Shown one piece after another: positions 1 through 12,426 of a DNA stretch of 64,000 nucleotides. Made by a program: the position numbers and the translations under genes. Source of the stretch: Euptelea pleiosperma (taxonomy: Eukaryota > Streptophyta > Magnoliopsida > Ranunculales > Eupteleaceae). Positions within the stretch are counted from its first letter, which is position 1. Each line of letters opens with the position of its first letter. Where the stretch lies: positions 34,796,225-34,860,224 of the forward strand of contig CM068545.1 of the NCBI GenBank assembly GCA_035048495.1, read 5' to 3'. A model generated the notes under the pieces. It was given only the letters and a program-made list of their open reading frames with translations. It searched no databases and had not been told where the DNA came from.

Positions 1-568
1 GGTAAAGTTTATATTTCAAAAATTTAGAAATACATTTTTCAAGGTATATCTTACGACGAAGAGACGTCATTGAACACTTTTGCTCAACATAATCGTTAAG
101 CAAATGTGGACTCTCGATGGGCGGTCTATTTTGTCAACTTTAGCCTTCTACGTTTAAGGCACTTTTTCATTTGAAATTTAACTATTTTTGAAAACGACCT
201 TCTAACTTGTGACAGTGTTGTGATGATATCTGTTGATGCAGAGGCATTCTTGAGCGCTTTTGCTCAGCAATATTGTTGAGCGAAAATGGACTCATACGAA
301 CTTGGACCCCAAGGGCATTGTCCACGTGGCCAATCTAGAGGGTCCAATATCAGATAGATGGTCCAAAGTTGCCACATCAACTCTTCTTGTGCAGTAAGAC
401 CACACCTTATTAACTCAAAACAAATTATATATGTAATGACACCAAAAAAACATTTTCTCCTTTAAATTTATATTCTCCTATCCTTTAAGCTTAGGTCATG
501 GCAAATATTTGATGAATCCAAAGTGTTCCATGTGTCACAATCCAAGTTTTGGCCTTAAAACAATAATA
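1..568. other. intergenic, no gene recognised
   Basis: AT-rich DNA with no coding region I can support. Two short blocks near 40-110 and 240-300 resemble each other (both contain a TTTTGCTCA-type stretch followed by a GTTRAGC-like motif), so this is probably old repeat sequence. Nothing else is visible. Confidence 0.5.
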
Positions 569-784
569 GATAAGGGGCTCGAAATTAGGCCTAACCCAAA
601 GCCCAATCTAAAAGCCCGACCCAACGACCATCCCAAGGTTTGGCCCGAGGCTCGTCCATAAGTTGAGCTTTTGGTTGGGCCTCAAGCCTCCCCTTTAGAC
701 TTCGGCCCAACTAGATGGTAAATCAGCCCAGTCCAGCTTGGCCAGATGTTTCAGGCTCGGGTTGGCCCGATTTACGTCCTTATC
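569..784. repeat. GGCC-rich inverted-repeat element (MITE-like)
   Basis: The left end GATAAGGGGCTCGAAATTAG and the right end, which reads GATAAGGACGTAAATCGGGC on the minus strand, form imperfect terminal inverted repeats. The interior is full of GGCCCAA and TTGGGCC words. This resembles the GGGCC-rich non-autonomous hAT-like elements common in plants. I found no clean target duplication, so the ends are approximate. Confidence 0.45.
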
Positions 785-1293
785 ACCTCACTTTATATAT
801 ATTCTTATATATTTTAAAATTAAAAAAAGACTGAATGTCCTTCCTTGAGTATTCTAGTAATTTAAAATAAAATAAATCATAATTTTATAATTAGATAAAA
901 GTAGTTAGAATTAGATATCATTGTAAAGCTCTCGTCAAGGACTTTCAAATGGTTCCATTTTACCTTAACTAACTTATAGGTTGTAAGTTATGAACTTTTT
1001 AAAATCATAAAGAAAAGAATAAGTTTATGAAGAGAGAAAGAAGTGGGTGGTTGAGAAAGATGAAGTTGTCTTGAGTCTACTCAAGTTTGACAATAAAGTG
1101 CTTTATTTCAAAGAACCAAAATATGTTACTTTTTTCTTCTCCTTTCAGTTCATTTTTAATAGTTATGAGGAATTTTTAGGAATGAAAGATATAAAAGGAC
1201 ATGATGAGGACTCAATGATCCAATCATGACTTAAAGGGATCATCAAATTATAACAGCAATAATATTAGCAGCAGCAGTAGTAGTAGTAATAAC

Positions 1294-1610
1294 CAGGGTT
1301 TAAAAGGGGCCATTATAACGGTATAATGAACTGGGGGCGTTACCATTTTTCCATTATAACGAATTGTAAAACGGAAAATAACATAAAAAAATGGAGCTAA
1401 AATTCAAATTTTGAAATTTCAAATTTTCAACAACTAAAAATAACGGCCATTTTTTTTTTCACACTTTTTTCCCCAGAAAATAACGGTCGTTATTTTTGTT
1501 ATAACGGAGAAATAATGAAAATAATGACTGTTATTTTTTCAGCATTTTAACGGTACGTAACGTAATGGGGGAGGTCCGAATCCATTAGAACGGTCATTTT
1601 TTAAACCATC
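1294..1610. mobile_element. hAT-type MITE, ATTATAACGG family
   Basis: A 317-bp element. An exact 8-bp direct repeat GTAATAAC flanks it (1286-1293 and 1611-1618). Its ends are imperfect inverted repeats, CAGGGTTTAAAA on the left and GATGGTTTAAAA read inward from the right. An 8-bp duplication with CA-like ends is the hAT superfamily signature. The interior repeats CCATTATAACGG-like words and has no coding capacity. Relatives in this window are at 20557-20856, 58653-59426 and, as a fragment, 52331-52416. Confidence 0.8.
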
Positions 1611-1618
1611 GTAATAAC

Positions 1619-2142
1619 GACGACGAAGATTATAATAATAGAGATTTTATAATTTATGAACAAAACCATTTTCTAGAGGGGCATTTTGGTCAAATACGAA
1701 GAAAGGCTTTTATGAGCTTTGGAAGTAGAAACATCTCTGGAAAAATAAATTCCCCATAAATATACATGAATATGTAATTTTATATTAGGGATGGGCTTTG
1801 ATGGAGCAACACTCTAGAGCTCCCCATAGGAGCGACGATGTTTTGTTTACACATGACAGCTGAGTGGTGCAACCAAATGAGTCCATGTGTTTCGCCTCTT
1901 CAATATTATTTTTAATCCAATGACTGTAATTTTTAGGGGAGAAGGACAATACATGCTAGGGTATAAGCATGGTCCTAGGTAGCAATCAGCCATATAACAA
2001 AAAATATGGTAGAGAAGAGTTCTGAGTATAGTTTGGATATGTCATTTGAAAATGGGAAATTCTATTTGCACTCCACAAATTCCATAAGCACCCCATTTGG
2101 GTGCTTTTGGGACGAAAATGCCCTTAGACCCAAAAAAAAGGG
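1619..2142. other. intergenic, no gene recognised
   Basis: AT-rich sequence with no convincing open reading frame, RNA gene or identified repeat. A block near 1795-1990 has a ggagcaacactctagagctcc palindrome-like core but no element boundaries that I can define. Confidence 0.4.
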
Positions 2143-2973
2143 AATTTTTGACATACCCCCATATTATTTTGAAAATTTGACATACCCCCCACAATTTGAA
2201 AAAGCTGACATCCCCCCCCTATGACTCGGTCCACTGTCATTTGACCAATGTTGACTCGAGTTGACTACTAAATTTTGTATTAAATGACAGAAACACCCTT
2301 GTCTTTACCTTTGGAATAAGGGTTTGGGCTAAAATCTAAACCCCAAATCGAACGGCTATGGACGACGACCTGCCAAGAGACTCCAATGGGTTGGCCGCCC
2401 ATCACCAGCGACCAAACCACCGGAGTCTCATGACCGGCCGACCACTACTCCGGCAACAATTTAAAACTCAGTTTTGAAGAAAAAGAAAAATAAAGCATAC
2501 AATTATATTTCTAAAAATTTCATTAATAAAAATAAAAAATAAGAATAAGAGCAATTTAGATTTTAAGCTTTTGATACATGGATTTTGGAAAGATGGGTTC
2601 TCTCAATTTTAACAAGAAATTGCATTCCCTCGTGAGTTTTATCTATTTTATGGTTTTTTATTTTCAATATGTGCTTAATTCATAAAAATAAAAAAATCTC
2701 AGGTTTACCAACAATGGTTTTTATTTTTAATCTCCTCTTTTCATGTTTGATTTGGGGTTTTGGGTTTTGGCCCAAACCCAAACCCTTGTTCTAAGGTTGA
2801 AGGCAATGGTACTTTTGTCCATTAATACAAAATTTGGTAGTCAACTTGGGTCAACACTGGTCAAATGACAGTGGACCGAGTCATAGGGGGGTATGTCAGC
2901 TTTTTCAAATCATTGGGGGGGGGGGGGGGGTGTGTCAAATTTTAAACATAAGATGGGGGGTATGTCAAAAATT
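2143..2973. mobile_element. fold-back element with ~150-bp terminal inverted repeats
   Basis: The first ~150 bases (AATTTTTGACATACCCCC, then a region with GACTCGGTCCACTGTCATT) recur inverted at the right end (AATGACAGTGGACCGAGTC, then GGGGGTATGTC). The element is about 830 bp with no coding capacity. The interior has a GC-richer segment near 2355-2450. A poly-G tract of about 17 bases near 2914-2930 lies in the right arm, opposite a C tract in the left arm. The superfamily is uncertain; a Mutator-like or fold-back origin is most likely. Confidence 0.7.
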
Positions 2974-2989
2974 GAAAATAGCCCCACGG

Positions 2990-3320
2990 TAAATCAAATT
3001 TTAAACCCCAGCACCCCTCTCTTCGTCCCTCCCTCTCCACTCTCTCTCCCTCTCCCTCTTTGTTATATATGTGCCCGGGTTAAGTAATTAGATCCTCTTC
3101 TCCTTGACAGGCCGATCTTTTGAGGTGGAATGGTCTAGGTACTTATCATTTGGTATCAGAGCGGGCACCACGTCCGGGGTTCAAGTTGCGGGGGGTGTGT
3201 TTTCGGGAAAAATTCCCCTACACACCTCCGAGAGGCCTTCTTCGGGACAAAAAAGGGGTCCCCTAGATCGCCGCAGTGACGTGGGGTGTGTTTTCGGGAA
3301 AAATCCCCCTGCATGATATT
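2990..3320 (+). repeat. LTR end and 5' leader remnant of an LTR retrotransposon
   Basis: A sequence ending in CTTATCA at 3148 is followed after two bases by TGGTATCAGAGC at 3151-3162. That is the classical plant primer-binding site complementary to the 3' end of initiator tRNA-Met, so the bases before it should be the end of a 5' LTR. The leader contains a 23-bp direct repeat (GGGGTGTGTTTTCGGGAAAA near 3191 and 3281). No gag or pol follows, so the element is truncated. Confidence 0.6.
3151..3162 (+). other. tRNA-Met primer-binding site of the LTR remnant
   Basis: TGGTATCAGAGC, an exact match to the consensus primer-binding site used by most plant LTR retrotransposons. It is not a tRNA gene; no cloverleaf can be formed around it. 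Confidence 0.75.
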
Positions 3321-5408
3321 TTGCCTTGCCAATTTTTCACATGGTTCAATACCTATAGTTAGGGGACCTACCATCTATCAAGGCAATGAAAACTTAATTT
3401 TCTATCTAGTAATTTTTTAAACTAATATTAAGAAGGTAAATTTTTCAGAAAATCAGTTGAATTGAAGTGTATGTAGGAGTTTTTAATTTCAGATACTGGT
3501 TCGACACCCTATCAATGTTGAGGTCCTAACCTTCAATAGAAAATTTAACTAGTTTTTCATGTTCTCGGTAAATAGTTTTTTTTGAACATGTCATTTGCTG
3601 GTTAAAACTAAGAATACCAAGTTACTTTGCTTTTATTTACTTGCCTTCAGTTTATATTATCTCTTCATGTTCTTGTAAACATGATTTTTTCTTGTATTAT
3701 CTTTACTTTGTAGGTGGAATCAGTTTTAGACAACGAAATTTTACTTTGGAAGAGCTTCTAGACGATGGAAAAATAACTATAAGAATGCAAACTTATAAAC
3801 TTGTAATTCTTTGTTTGACTTGTATATTTTTTCTTTTTTGCTTATAAGGAGCAACCACTCTATATGTAAATTCATTTTTCTTTGTAGCTATACTTGTAAA
3901 ATGTTACATAAGTTTAAAGTTCATAAGTTCATTTTCTAAATTCATGTGATGATAAAAAAAGTCGCATAAGTGTAAAGTTCATAAGTTTTTCACTATGAGA
4001 TGCTAACATGGTCGCTCAACTGATAGATGGCCATCAATTGGCAACATGGCCGCATAAAGAAGGATGCATGATCACACCATGTAATGTCCTGTTAGTAGTT
4101 GAGGGACTAAACATAGTCTATTTCAGTTTGGAATTGGCTAGTTTAGGTTTGACATTCATGATCAGCTCTATTTAACTTTAAACAATCTTTTAGGGCAAAC
4201 TTAAGTGATATGTTTCCTAAGCGTGATATAGATTATAGAAGTTAGTCACTGCTAGGATTAAAGAACTGTTGCATTCATGTAATCCATCCGTCTTGATGAT
4301 TTCAGCCACCTTGACATTGTACTCAGTTCTAATCTTACACTCATTTATGCCCATCAGTAGTAGAGACTAGGGACTCGACATTGTTATCGACATGGCAACA
4401 ACTAGTCTTTATTTGCAATTGGCACAATTGTAATTCTCCTTTGAGATTTCGTAGGTAAGCAATGGTCGATATGGAGAGAAACAACATCTTTATGAAAACC
4501 AGGTCTATCAATGGGTGAGCAATCCATGTAGCTCTCACAAAACTTCTTCAATGGCTTTCATGGATTCTACGCAGTCTACGGTTGGCCGTTGGCCCAAGCC
4601 CATTGAATTGGAATTTTTATGGGCTAAAATGAGCATTTTGTCTCTCTACGCATTAAAGGATGGGGTGATGAGGACTCCATTACTATTTCATTGGTTAGAG
4701 AAACGAGGGAAGATTAACATGTAATGGAACTATTAAGAGTGGTCATTAGATGGATACCATTGGATCCTAGATCTTTGAGATGCTCACCTATATGCCTTGG
4801 ATCTAGGATTAAATGAAGTGAATGTAAGGACCTATATAATTGATCCACCATTGTTCTTGATCACTAGCTTGTTAAATAGTATTAGAGCACTTAGTTTCTT
4901 AGTGCCCTTTCTGTAAAAAATTTGGAGAGTTGTGCACTAACTTAGCGACAACTCTAAATGAAGAAGAGGCAATTGTTTAGTTCCGGTTGGTTCCGATTCT
5001 GAGTACAATGGTTCCAATCATGATAATATGACAATTTTAATACAATTATATATTTAATAATATTTAGATGCTGGTTCCAGTTCCTATCGGTTAGATTCTA
5101 ATATATTACTACCAAAAATCGAAAATGTCATTATCGATCCAATTTTGATTTTTTTGGTCAGTTCTAAAAATGTGGAACTGGAATTTGTTCTGGTTTTGAT
5201 TCGATTTCAGTTAATCGGGGTAGATATTGTCACCCTTAGGTTGGGGAGAGGAAGAGAGCTTGTTGAGGATCTTAGGATTTTTCTTTTTTTTTAGGGGTTT
5301 ATCTGGACATATATATTTTGTGCCATGTATTTGAAAATCTTGTGCGATGAGAAAATACGTGTAGTTCTATATAAAAGTACGACTGTATTATATGTATTTC
5401 ATAAAAGG
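3321..5408. other. intergenic, no gene recognised
   Basis: About 2.1 kb with only short chance open frames. I see no homology to a known protein, no tRNA and no clear terminal repeats. Two phrases of AAGTTTAAAGTTCATAAGTT type repeat near 3910 and 3970. It is probably ancient repeat or spacer. Confidence 0.45.
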
Positions 5409-5618
5409 GAAATTATATTGACACGCCAATATTTTCCAAGGGCACTCGTTTTATAAGGGCACCCATCCAATTTTAAAACTATCAGTGGGCACCCCCATTA
5501 TATAAAGGCAACAGCCGTGACTCCCTATTCCATCTTCTCCTATGTCGTTGACACCGTCAACACTACACCGTTCAACGACACTATATTTATGTGGGCAACA
5601 TCATCTGGTGACACTACA

Positions 5619-6478
5619 TTTTATTGGATATTTTCAATAAAATATTTTTTGTGTTTTTGTCTTTTTTGGCTTAAAAAGTATAAAATTCACTTTGCAAATT
5701 TTAGTCCCACATTGGATAGAAGAAGAAAAGCTTTTCTCTTTATAAGGCCTTATGCTTACCTATACTTGTGTAGTTAACTTACACATGTGAAGAGGGAAAA
5801 TTGTGTGTGGTGTGAAGTACCATGTGGTCGCCCGCGCACATGTGCGAAAATGGCGATTGGGTGTTTAGGGCCTTTTGGGCACTTTTAGATGCGTACTTAG
5901 CACGTGCGCATCATCACTAAAAGTGTTGGATCCCTTTTATACTTTGATCGAACATGATCTAACAGTTACATAGTGATCAGATGTGTCTAACACAATATCT
6001 AACTATAATCGTTAAATCGTTAGGTGTCTGGTCGATGATAGAGTTGTGTTCCTTCATGGAACACATTATTTCAAGGGATGATCTACGTCGTTGGATTAGA
6101 ACGTGACTGTTGGTCAAAAATAATGATTGTTTGATCAACAGACACAGAAATAGCTTTAAAAAGAGATCCAGACATCTGTTTTGGACATTGAAAATTACAA
6201 TGAGTTCGTTATTTCATTCTTAAGCTTTTGGCATCATCAATTTTTTTTTAAAGTGTTCTTAGTTGTGATCGGATCGTACATAATCCGAATCCAACAGTGT
6301 TGATAGAGACTTCATTGTATCCTGAAGGCGATTTTCTTACACCCATGGTGTACTCGCAGTTCTAATCGAAAGGGTAGAAATATTGTCTAAAAGACATCGA
6401 TTGATCAAGCCTTGAAGTCTTACAAATCATTACTTTCTCCTTAATTTTGTTTCCTTCATCAAATACAGAAATCCAACA
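5619..6478 (+). repeat. 5' LTR of the copia element
   Basis: About 860 bp. It matches the 3' LTR along blocks such as TTTTAGTCCCACATTGGATA, TCTCTTTATAAGGCC and CTTAATTTTGTTTCC. A segment near 5970-6045 is absent from the 3' LTR. No canonical TGGTATCAGAGC primer site follows, so the site has decayed or a different primer was used. Confidence 0.75.
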
Positions 6479-6549
6479 ATTTTAGACAATATCTTCGACC
6501 ATTCGATGGAGGCTTCTACTATTCATTCGATTCAAGTGATGAACTAGGA

Positions 6550-9500
6550 TCTTGTCCATCTTGACTGTTTTGACGAACATAAATTTTTCCGTTGGCAACA
6601 AAAGGTTATGTTCTTCCTTACTACTCTCAAAATTGCGTACTCAAAGGTCATATTCTGAATGCGTGTTCTAACTCCATTTATGATACTTATTGAGCGGTAG
6701 GATCAGGTAAAGAATTATGGACAGCTTTGGAAAACAAATACAAGATTGAAGAGGCTAGTAATCAGAAGTTTCTTATTAGTAATTTATAGATATTAAAATG
6801 ACCAACGATAAACATGTTCTTGCACAAGTGCATGAACTATAGTTAATTGTTGGTGATCTTAAAAATGCCAGTATCGACTTTATGAAAGATTTCCAAGTTG
6901 GGGTGATTATTTCCAAATTACCTTCATCTTGAAAGGCTACAAAAAGAAACTGAAATATGAAGAAATGAAACATACATTAGAATCTCTTCAGCGTCACCTT
7001 CATATTGAGGATGATTTTCACATTCGTGAGAAGGGTGAGCAACCGGAAGCTACTAAGGTGAATATAGTTGAGGGTAACGAATCCAAGAATACCAGTCTCA
7101 AGCCTAAGAAAAATATCTCATTTAAGAAGAAGTCTGACTCAAAAGACAAGATAAAGAAAGTGAAATATTACTTTTGTAACAAACTTGTTCATTTCGCTCG
7201 TGACTGTCGCATTTGTAAGAAACAACTAAAAAATAAAAGTCAAGCAAATATGATCGAAGAAAAACTTGTTGCAATAGTATCCAAAATAAATGCCCTAGTA
7301 ATTAACAGTGGGTGGTGGCTTGATACATCAGCAACCATACACATCTGCAAAGATTGTAGCCTTTTCAAGACTTATAACAATATAGGTGGAGATAATGAAG
7401 TAAAGATGGCTGATAACCATTGCACCAAAGTCATTGAAAATGGCACTGATGAACTTGCTTTTACATCTGAGAAATCTCTTACTCTTGTTAATATTTTACA
7501 TGTACCTGATCTATGTAAAAATCTTGTATATAGAGACTTACTCAATAAGAGAGGCTTCAAGTTGATGTATGAGTCGGATAAGTTTATCTTATCCAAGAAT
7601 GGGTCTTTTTTGGGCATGGGTACTTTTATAATGGGATGATTAAGTTGAATTTAATAAATGATTCTTCTGTCTATATGGTTGACTCTTTAAATTTGTGGTA
7701 TGATAGATTATGTTATGTTAACTTTAGTTCTATTAAAAATATGACTAATCTAAGACTGATTTCTAAATGTAATTTTGATAACATAAGCAAATGCCAAATA
7801 TGTGTTCAATTAAAGTTAATTCGTAAATCATTTAAATCTATTGAGCGAACTTCTGACACTCTTGAATTGATACTTAGTTATGTGTGTGATCTCAAGAATA
7901 ATATCACTCATTGAAAAAATAAATATTTTCTTATTTTTATTGACGATTATTCTAGATTCACATGTGTATTTTTTTTTTTTGTAGTCATCATCGTGGGAGG
8001 GCCCCACGGAAGAAGCGAGGCTAAGCTTGGACCCGATCATTGTCGATGAAGGGGTTTTCTACTCCTCGCACAACCGCTCAAAGGAGGAAACTTACTTATG
8101 TGGGTTTGACCCCATGACCTCCCGAAAGAGGTGGATACACACCAACCATCTGAATTACCATGTTGGGTGTTGTGTATTTATTAAAGATCAAGGATAAAGT
8201 TCTTTGAGAACTTTATTTCTTTTATGGCAGAAGTTGAAAATTAACTTAATTATAAAATCAAAGTTTTAAGAACTGATAGGGGTGGTGACTACTACCCAAC
8301 TGAGTTTTAACAAATTTTGTGAAACTCATGGAATAATCAATCAAGTTACGTCACTGTATAAGCTGTAACAAAATGGAGTTGCTGAAAAGAAAAATAGAAT
8401 TTTGACTGAAATAGTTAATGTAATGCTCATTAATTTTAATTTACCACTTTTTTATAGGGTGAAGTTGTGTTATTTGCCCGTTATATTTTGTATAGGATGC
8501 CTTTAAAACAAATTAGAGTTACACCTTATGAATTATGGTTTAAACGGAAACCTAACATGAATCATCTCAAAGTGTGGGATTATTTTGCATATGTAAGAAA
8601 CCTTGAACCTAAGAGATCAAATTTGGGAACTAAAACATATAGATGTGTCTTTATTGGTTACTCTTTGCATAGTTTAACGTATAGGTTTCTAAACCTCAAT
8701 TTATGGAATTTTTTTAAAAATCTGACTCGATTAAGTTCTCATGATAACAACTTAGATCGAGTCACTGAGAATGTTCATCATTAGAGGATAACATTAATGT
8801 TGATCCAATTCTTGATAAATCTCAAGATCTTGAACCAATGAGTAAGAGACCTAGATTGGAACGTACCTTAAATTTGGACTTGATTTTGTTACCTACCTCG
8901 TAGAAGAAGATAAAAACGAGGTTAAGAATATTTCTAGGTTTATTTTAAATATAGAAGATGAACCATCTTCTTATTTAGAAGCTGTGAACTCCTACGATGC
9001 TTTTTTTTTCTAGAAAGAAACTATTAATGATGAGATGAACTCCAGTATGTCCAACTAAACATTGGTATTAGCAGACTTACCACTTGGAGCCAAACCAATA
9101 GGATGTAAATGGATTTTGAAGAAGAAATTGAATGCAAAGGCTTTAACCAAAGAAAATGCATTGGTTATTTTGACACATATGCACCGATGTACGGATTGCA
9201 TATATTAGAGTCTTAATTTTTCTTGTCATGTCCGTCATTTAGTTGTCCATCAAATGGATGTAAAAATGACTTTCCTAAATGGTGATTTAGAAGAGAAAAT
9301 ATATGAATAACCCGATGTGCTTATAATTCCAAGCTAAGAAAAGAAAGTTTGCAAACTAGTTAAATCTCTTTATGGCTTGAAAGAAGCTCCTATGCAATGG
9401 CATGCAAAATTCGATAAAACAATATTGTCATGTGGTTTTAGAGTTAATGATACTGACAAATGTATTTATTCTAAATTCGATGATAATGTTGGTATGTCGT

Positions 9501-10534
9501 TAGATGACATGTTTATCTTTGGAACTAACTTTGCTTATGTAGAGGAAACTAAAAGTTGTATATCATCTAACTTTGATATGAAAGACCTTGGAGAGTCTGA
9601 TGTAATTTTAGGAATTAAAATCATAAGAAATTAAGGACAATGAAATGATACTAACACAGTCTCATTACATTGAAAAGCTCCTTAAGAGGTATGGTCATTT
9701 TGATAAAAAAAAAAACTAGCCCATACTCTATGGATTCTAGTATCAAGTTGACAAAAACATTAGTCGTGTTAATGCTCAATTAGAGTATGCCAGTGTTATA
9801 GGGAGTATTATGTATGCTATGCATTGCATAAGACCCGGCATAGTATATGCAATGGGTATACTATGTCGATTTACAAGTAATCCATGTACTAAACACTGTT
9901 ATACAGTTTCTAGAGTTCTTAAAACCTAAAAGGAACAATGGACTATGACATACATTTCAAGGTTAACCCGGTAGATTGGAAGGATATAACGATGCTAGTT
10001 GGAATAACATAGAGGCAAAGTCAAAATCCACTATTGGCTAATCTTTACATTGGGAGGCGCTGCAATATCTTGGGGGTCCAAGAAGTAGACTTGTATTTCT
10101 GACTCTACCATGCTGTCAAAATTAATTGCTTTAGCGGATGCATGTAAAGAAGTAGGCTAACTTAGAAATTTGTTGGTAGGCACATACCACTTTGGAAGAA
10201 GCCAACTCCAACAGTTATGATAAACTGTGATAGCTAGGCAACATTGTACAAAGTCTCAAATAAGACATACAATGGAAAGTCAAGACATATAAGTCTTAGA
10301 CATCATTTTATTAGAGAATTAGTCAAAAGTGGAACAATTATGGTCGACTACATGGAGTCGAATAAAAACTTAGCAAATCCTCTAATGAAATGTCTTGATA
10401 GAGAGATAATTTCAAAAAATTTAGAGGAATGGGTTAATGTCTGTGAAGTAAGATCAATCATCTTTGATGGGAACCCAACATGTGTCTTGAAAAAGATAGA
10501 CAAGGTTCAATGGTATAAACAAGTCAAAGAATGA
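6550..10534 (+). pseudogene. copia gag-pol polyprotein remnant
   Basis: This stretch once encoded a retrotransposon polyprotein. The gag zinc knuckle near 7165-7215 reads YYFCNKLVHFARDC, so the first cysteine of the CX2CX4HX4C motif is replaced by tyrosine. The protease motif near 7317-7340 is WLDTSATIH, with serine where the family has glycine (D-T/S-G-A). Integrase pieces lie at 7636-7914 and 8270-8784. Reverse transcriptase lies around 9050-9634, with the Y-V-D-D box changed to S-L-D-D. The RNase H C-terminus lies at about 10040-10534. At least five stops or shifts separate these pieces. The element is non-functional; the loss of a zinc ligand and of the polymerase box is seen directly. 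Confidence 0.85.
7971..8170 (-). mobile_element. SINE inserted antisense into the copia integrase
   Basis: A ~200-bp insert flanked by the direct repeat TGTGTATTT (7963-7971 and 8171-8179). Read on the minus strand it has a tRNA-like head with a B-box-like GGGGTCAAACCC near 8101-8112 and an A-box-like region near 8140-8165. It ends in a poly(A) tail, seen as the T run at 7971-7980. This combination (internal pol III promoter, A tail, target duplication) defines a tRNA-derived SINE. Reading through it removes the break it makes in the integrase. Confidence 0.75.
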
Positions 10535-10710
10535 TTAAAATGACACTATAATTTATTACCTTATTCAAAAAAGTTATCTAGTATTGGTTTTCTACAAGAT
10601 GAAAGATTGATGAAAACCCTTAATAAGTCCAAAATTATTTAGTGGTGACTTGCAAAATCACCTCAAGTGGACTTACCTATATGAGTGAGGAAATCAGTCT
10701 ATTTCCTATG

Positions 10711-12426
10711 TGTGAGATAGCACAATCCGACTAGAGGCAAAAAGGGTGCCAAATGTTATGGAGTCGCCACCAACCCTTTTTAACGGTGTGATTGGTTACT
10801 CCATTGATTAACTAACCATTTAAAAGATCATTAAGTGGGTCATTTGTAAATTGGGGAAGGTGTTAGGCATCCGAATTACTTGTATTTAAATGGTTACCTA
10901 CTCTTGTACCTTCAATCATCCTCTTAAGTTACTTATTAAGAAAAAAAATCTACATGTACAAGAACGGAAAAGAAAAATATGAGAATACCCTACTATGTAA
11001 GCATTTCGGGTTCTCCACATATATTAAGGAGAAAAAGAGATAACATAAGAGAAAATGTGAGAATACTCTACTATGTAAGCATTTCGGGTTCTTCACATAT
11101 ATTAAGGAAAAAAAAAAGAACATAAGAAAAAATATGAGAATGCCCTACTATACAAGCATTTCGGATTCTCCACATATACTAAAAAGAGAAAGTAAAAAAA
11201 GACAACATAAAGGAAGCAATAAAGATAAACTAAAGTAAAGAACTAGCTAATCATACAATAATCTAAAGTTAAGTAAACAGAATAAAAGACAAAAAGGGAA
11301 AAAGAAGAGAGTGGCATAACCTTCCCACGTGGTTACGTTGTTAAAGAAAGAAAGAATTTATGTTGTTTACATTGTACCTTGCAAATAGTCGTTCTTCTTT
11401 CTTTTCTTCTTGTTCTTGAAAAAAAAAAAAAATGAAGTGAAGAATATCTCTTAAAACAAGAGAGGTCTTTAGAGGATTTTTTAGAGATTTTTAAGGGTTT
11501 TTGAAAAGCTAATAAACTATTTTGTAAAAGTTTTTCTAGGCCTAAAGAGAGGGCTTGAAGGGATGGATTTCTAAAAGGAGTGAGGGGTACTTATAGGTAA
11601 AAAGTAAGTGTTTGGGGTAGTTTAGGAATAAATGAAATGGTAGTTTAGTCATTTGAGGGTAAAAAGTAAAATGGAGTTTGTCCAATATGAATATGTTAAG
11701 GAATTTTCTATTTTGTTAGAAAAAAGTTGGATAATCTAGAAAGTTAAAAGTTATAGAAAATTATGTACGAAGAATAAACAAAAAATGTGTGGGTAAAATA
11801 GTAAAGTAAGAGAGTTTGGTGAGTTGGATGGATAAGCTTGATTAATATTATCAAAGTATGTCATGATGTATGAACCTTAGTGCATCTACACACATCAAGA
11901 GTTTTGATCAATTATTGATAAAATGCTCATTTTAAGTCCAAGATTGACAATACAAAAATATTTGAAAAGATCTTTCAAAGTACTTTTCAAATGTGGACAT
12001 CTCATTAACATACAAAATTGAGATCATTTAAGAATTAGCCAAACAAAAGTCTTGATCTTATGATCGAGCCCTTAGATTTTAGTGAAACAACTTTTTTTTA
12101 AAAGATGAAAGAGTTAAAAACAAATACTTTTGGTTTTGATCAAATCTAACGACAAAATCAAAGATACAAATATTTTTTGATCATTTATCAATAAAAGTCG
12201 AACCTTTGATTAAATTCTCATAGCTTAAAATGTAGCTTCCTAATGATGATTTTGGGTTCTAGAAGTGTTATCTAAGGGTTGTTGATGATTCTAAACAGGG
12301 TTCTATGATTGGGTAAGAATATCCTGAGGGTTGAGATGAGTCGAAGTAATCTCTCGACTAATAGAGAAGAAGATCAAGACTGTCGATTGCCAAGTTAGAA
12401 GATCGTGCCAAAATGGGGTGTCTACA
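10711..12426. mobile_element. probable solo LTR (1.7 kb) nested in the copia 3' region
   Basis: The segment begins TGTGAGATAG and ends GGTGTCTACA, the TG...CA form of an LTR. It is flanked by CTATG (10706-10710) and CTATA (12427-12431), a 5-bp duplication with one mismatch. The phrases GGAGTCGCCACC and GTGTTAGGCATCCG, and the ending AAATGGGGTGTCTACA, match a large LTR type common in plants (recalled, not searched). There is no coding sequence inside. Three imperfect 77-78-bp repeats lie at about 10981-11210. Confidence 0.6.
10981..11212. repeat. three-copy 77-bp tandem repeat inside the solo LTR
   Basis: Units start at 10981, 11059 and 11136 with GAGAATACC, GAGAATACT and GAGAATGCC. Each contains GTAAGCATTTCGG or a close variant, then CTCCACATATA. 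Period is 78 then 77 bases. Confidence 0.8.

Noticed and set aside
3151..3162. TGGTATCAGAGC as part of a tRNA gene
   Set aside because: No cloverleaf surrounds it; position after an LTR-like CA end fits a primer-binding site.
8101..8165. tRNA gene on the minus strand
   Set aside because: It has A/B-box-like words but no acceptor or anticodon pairing, and has an A tail and target duplication, so it is a SINE.
10981..11212. CRISPR-like repeat-spacer array
   Set aside because: Three contiguous diverged 77-bp units without spacers, inside a retrotransposon LTR in a plant genome.
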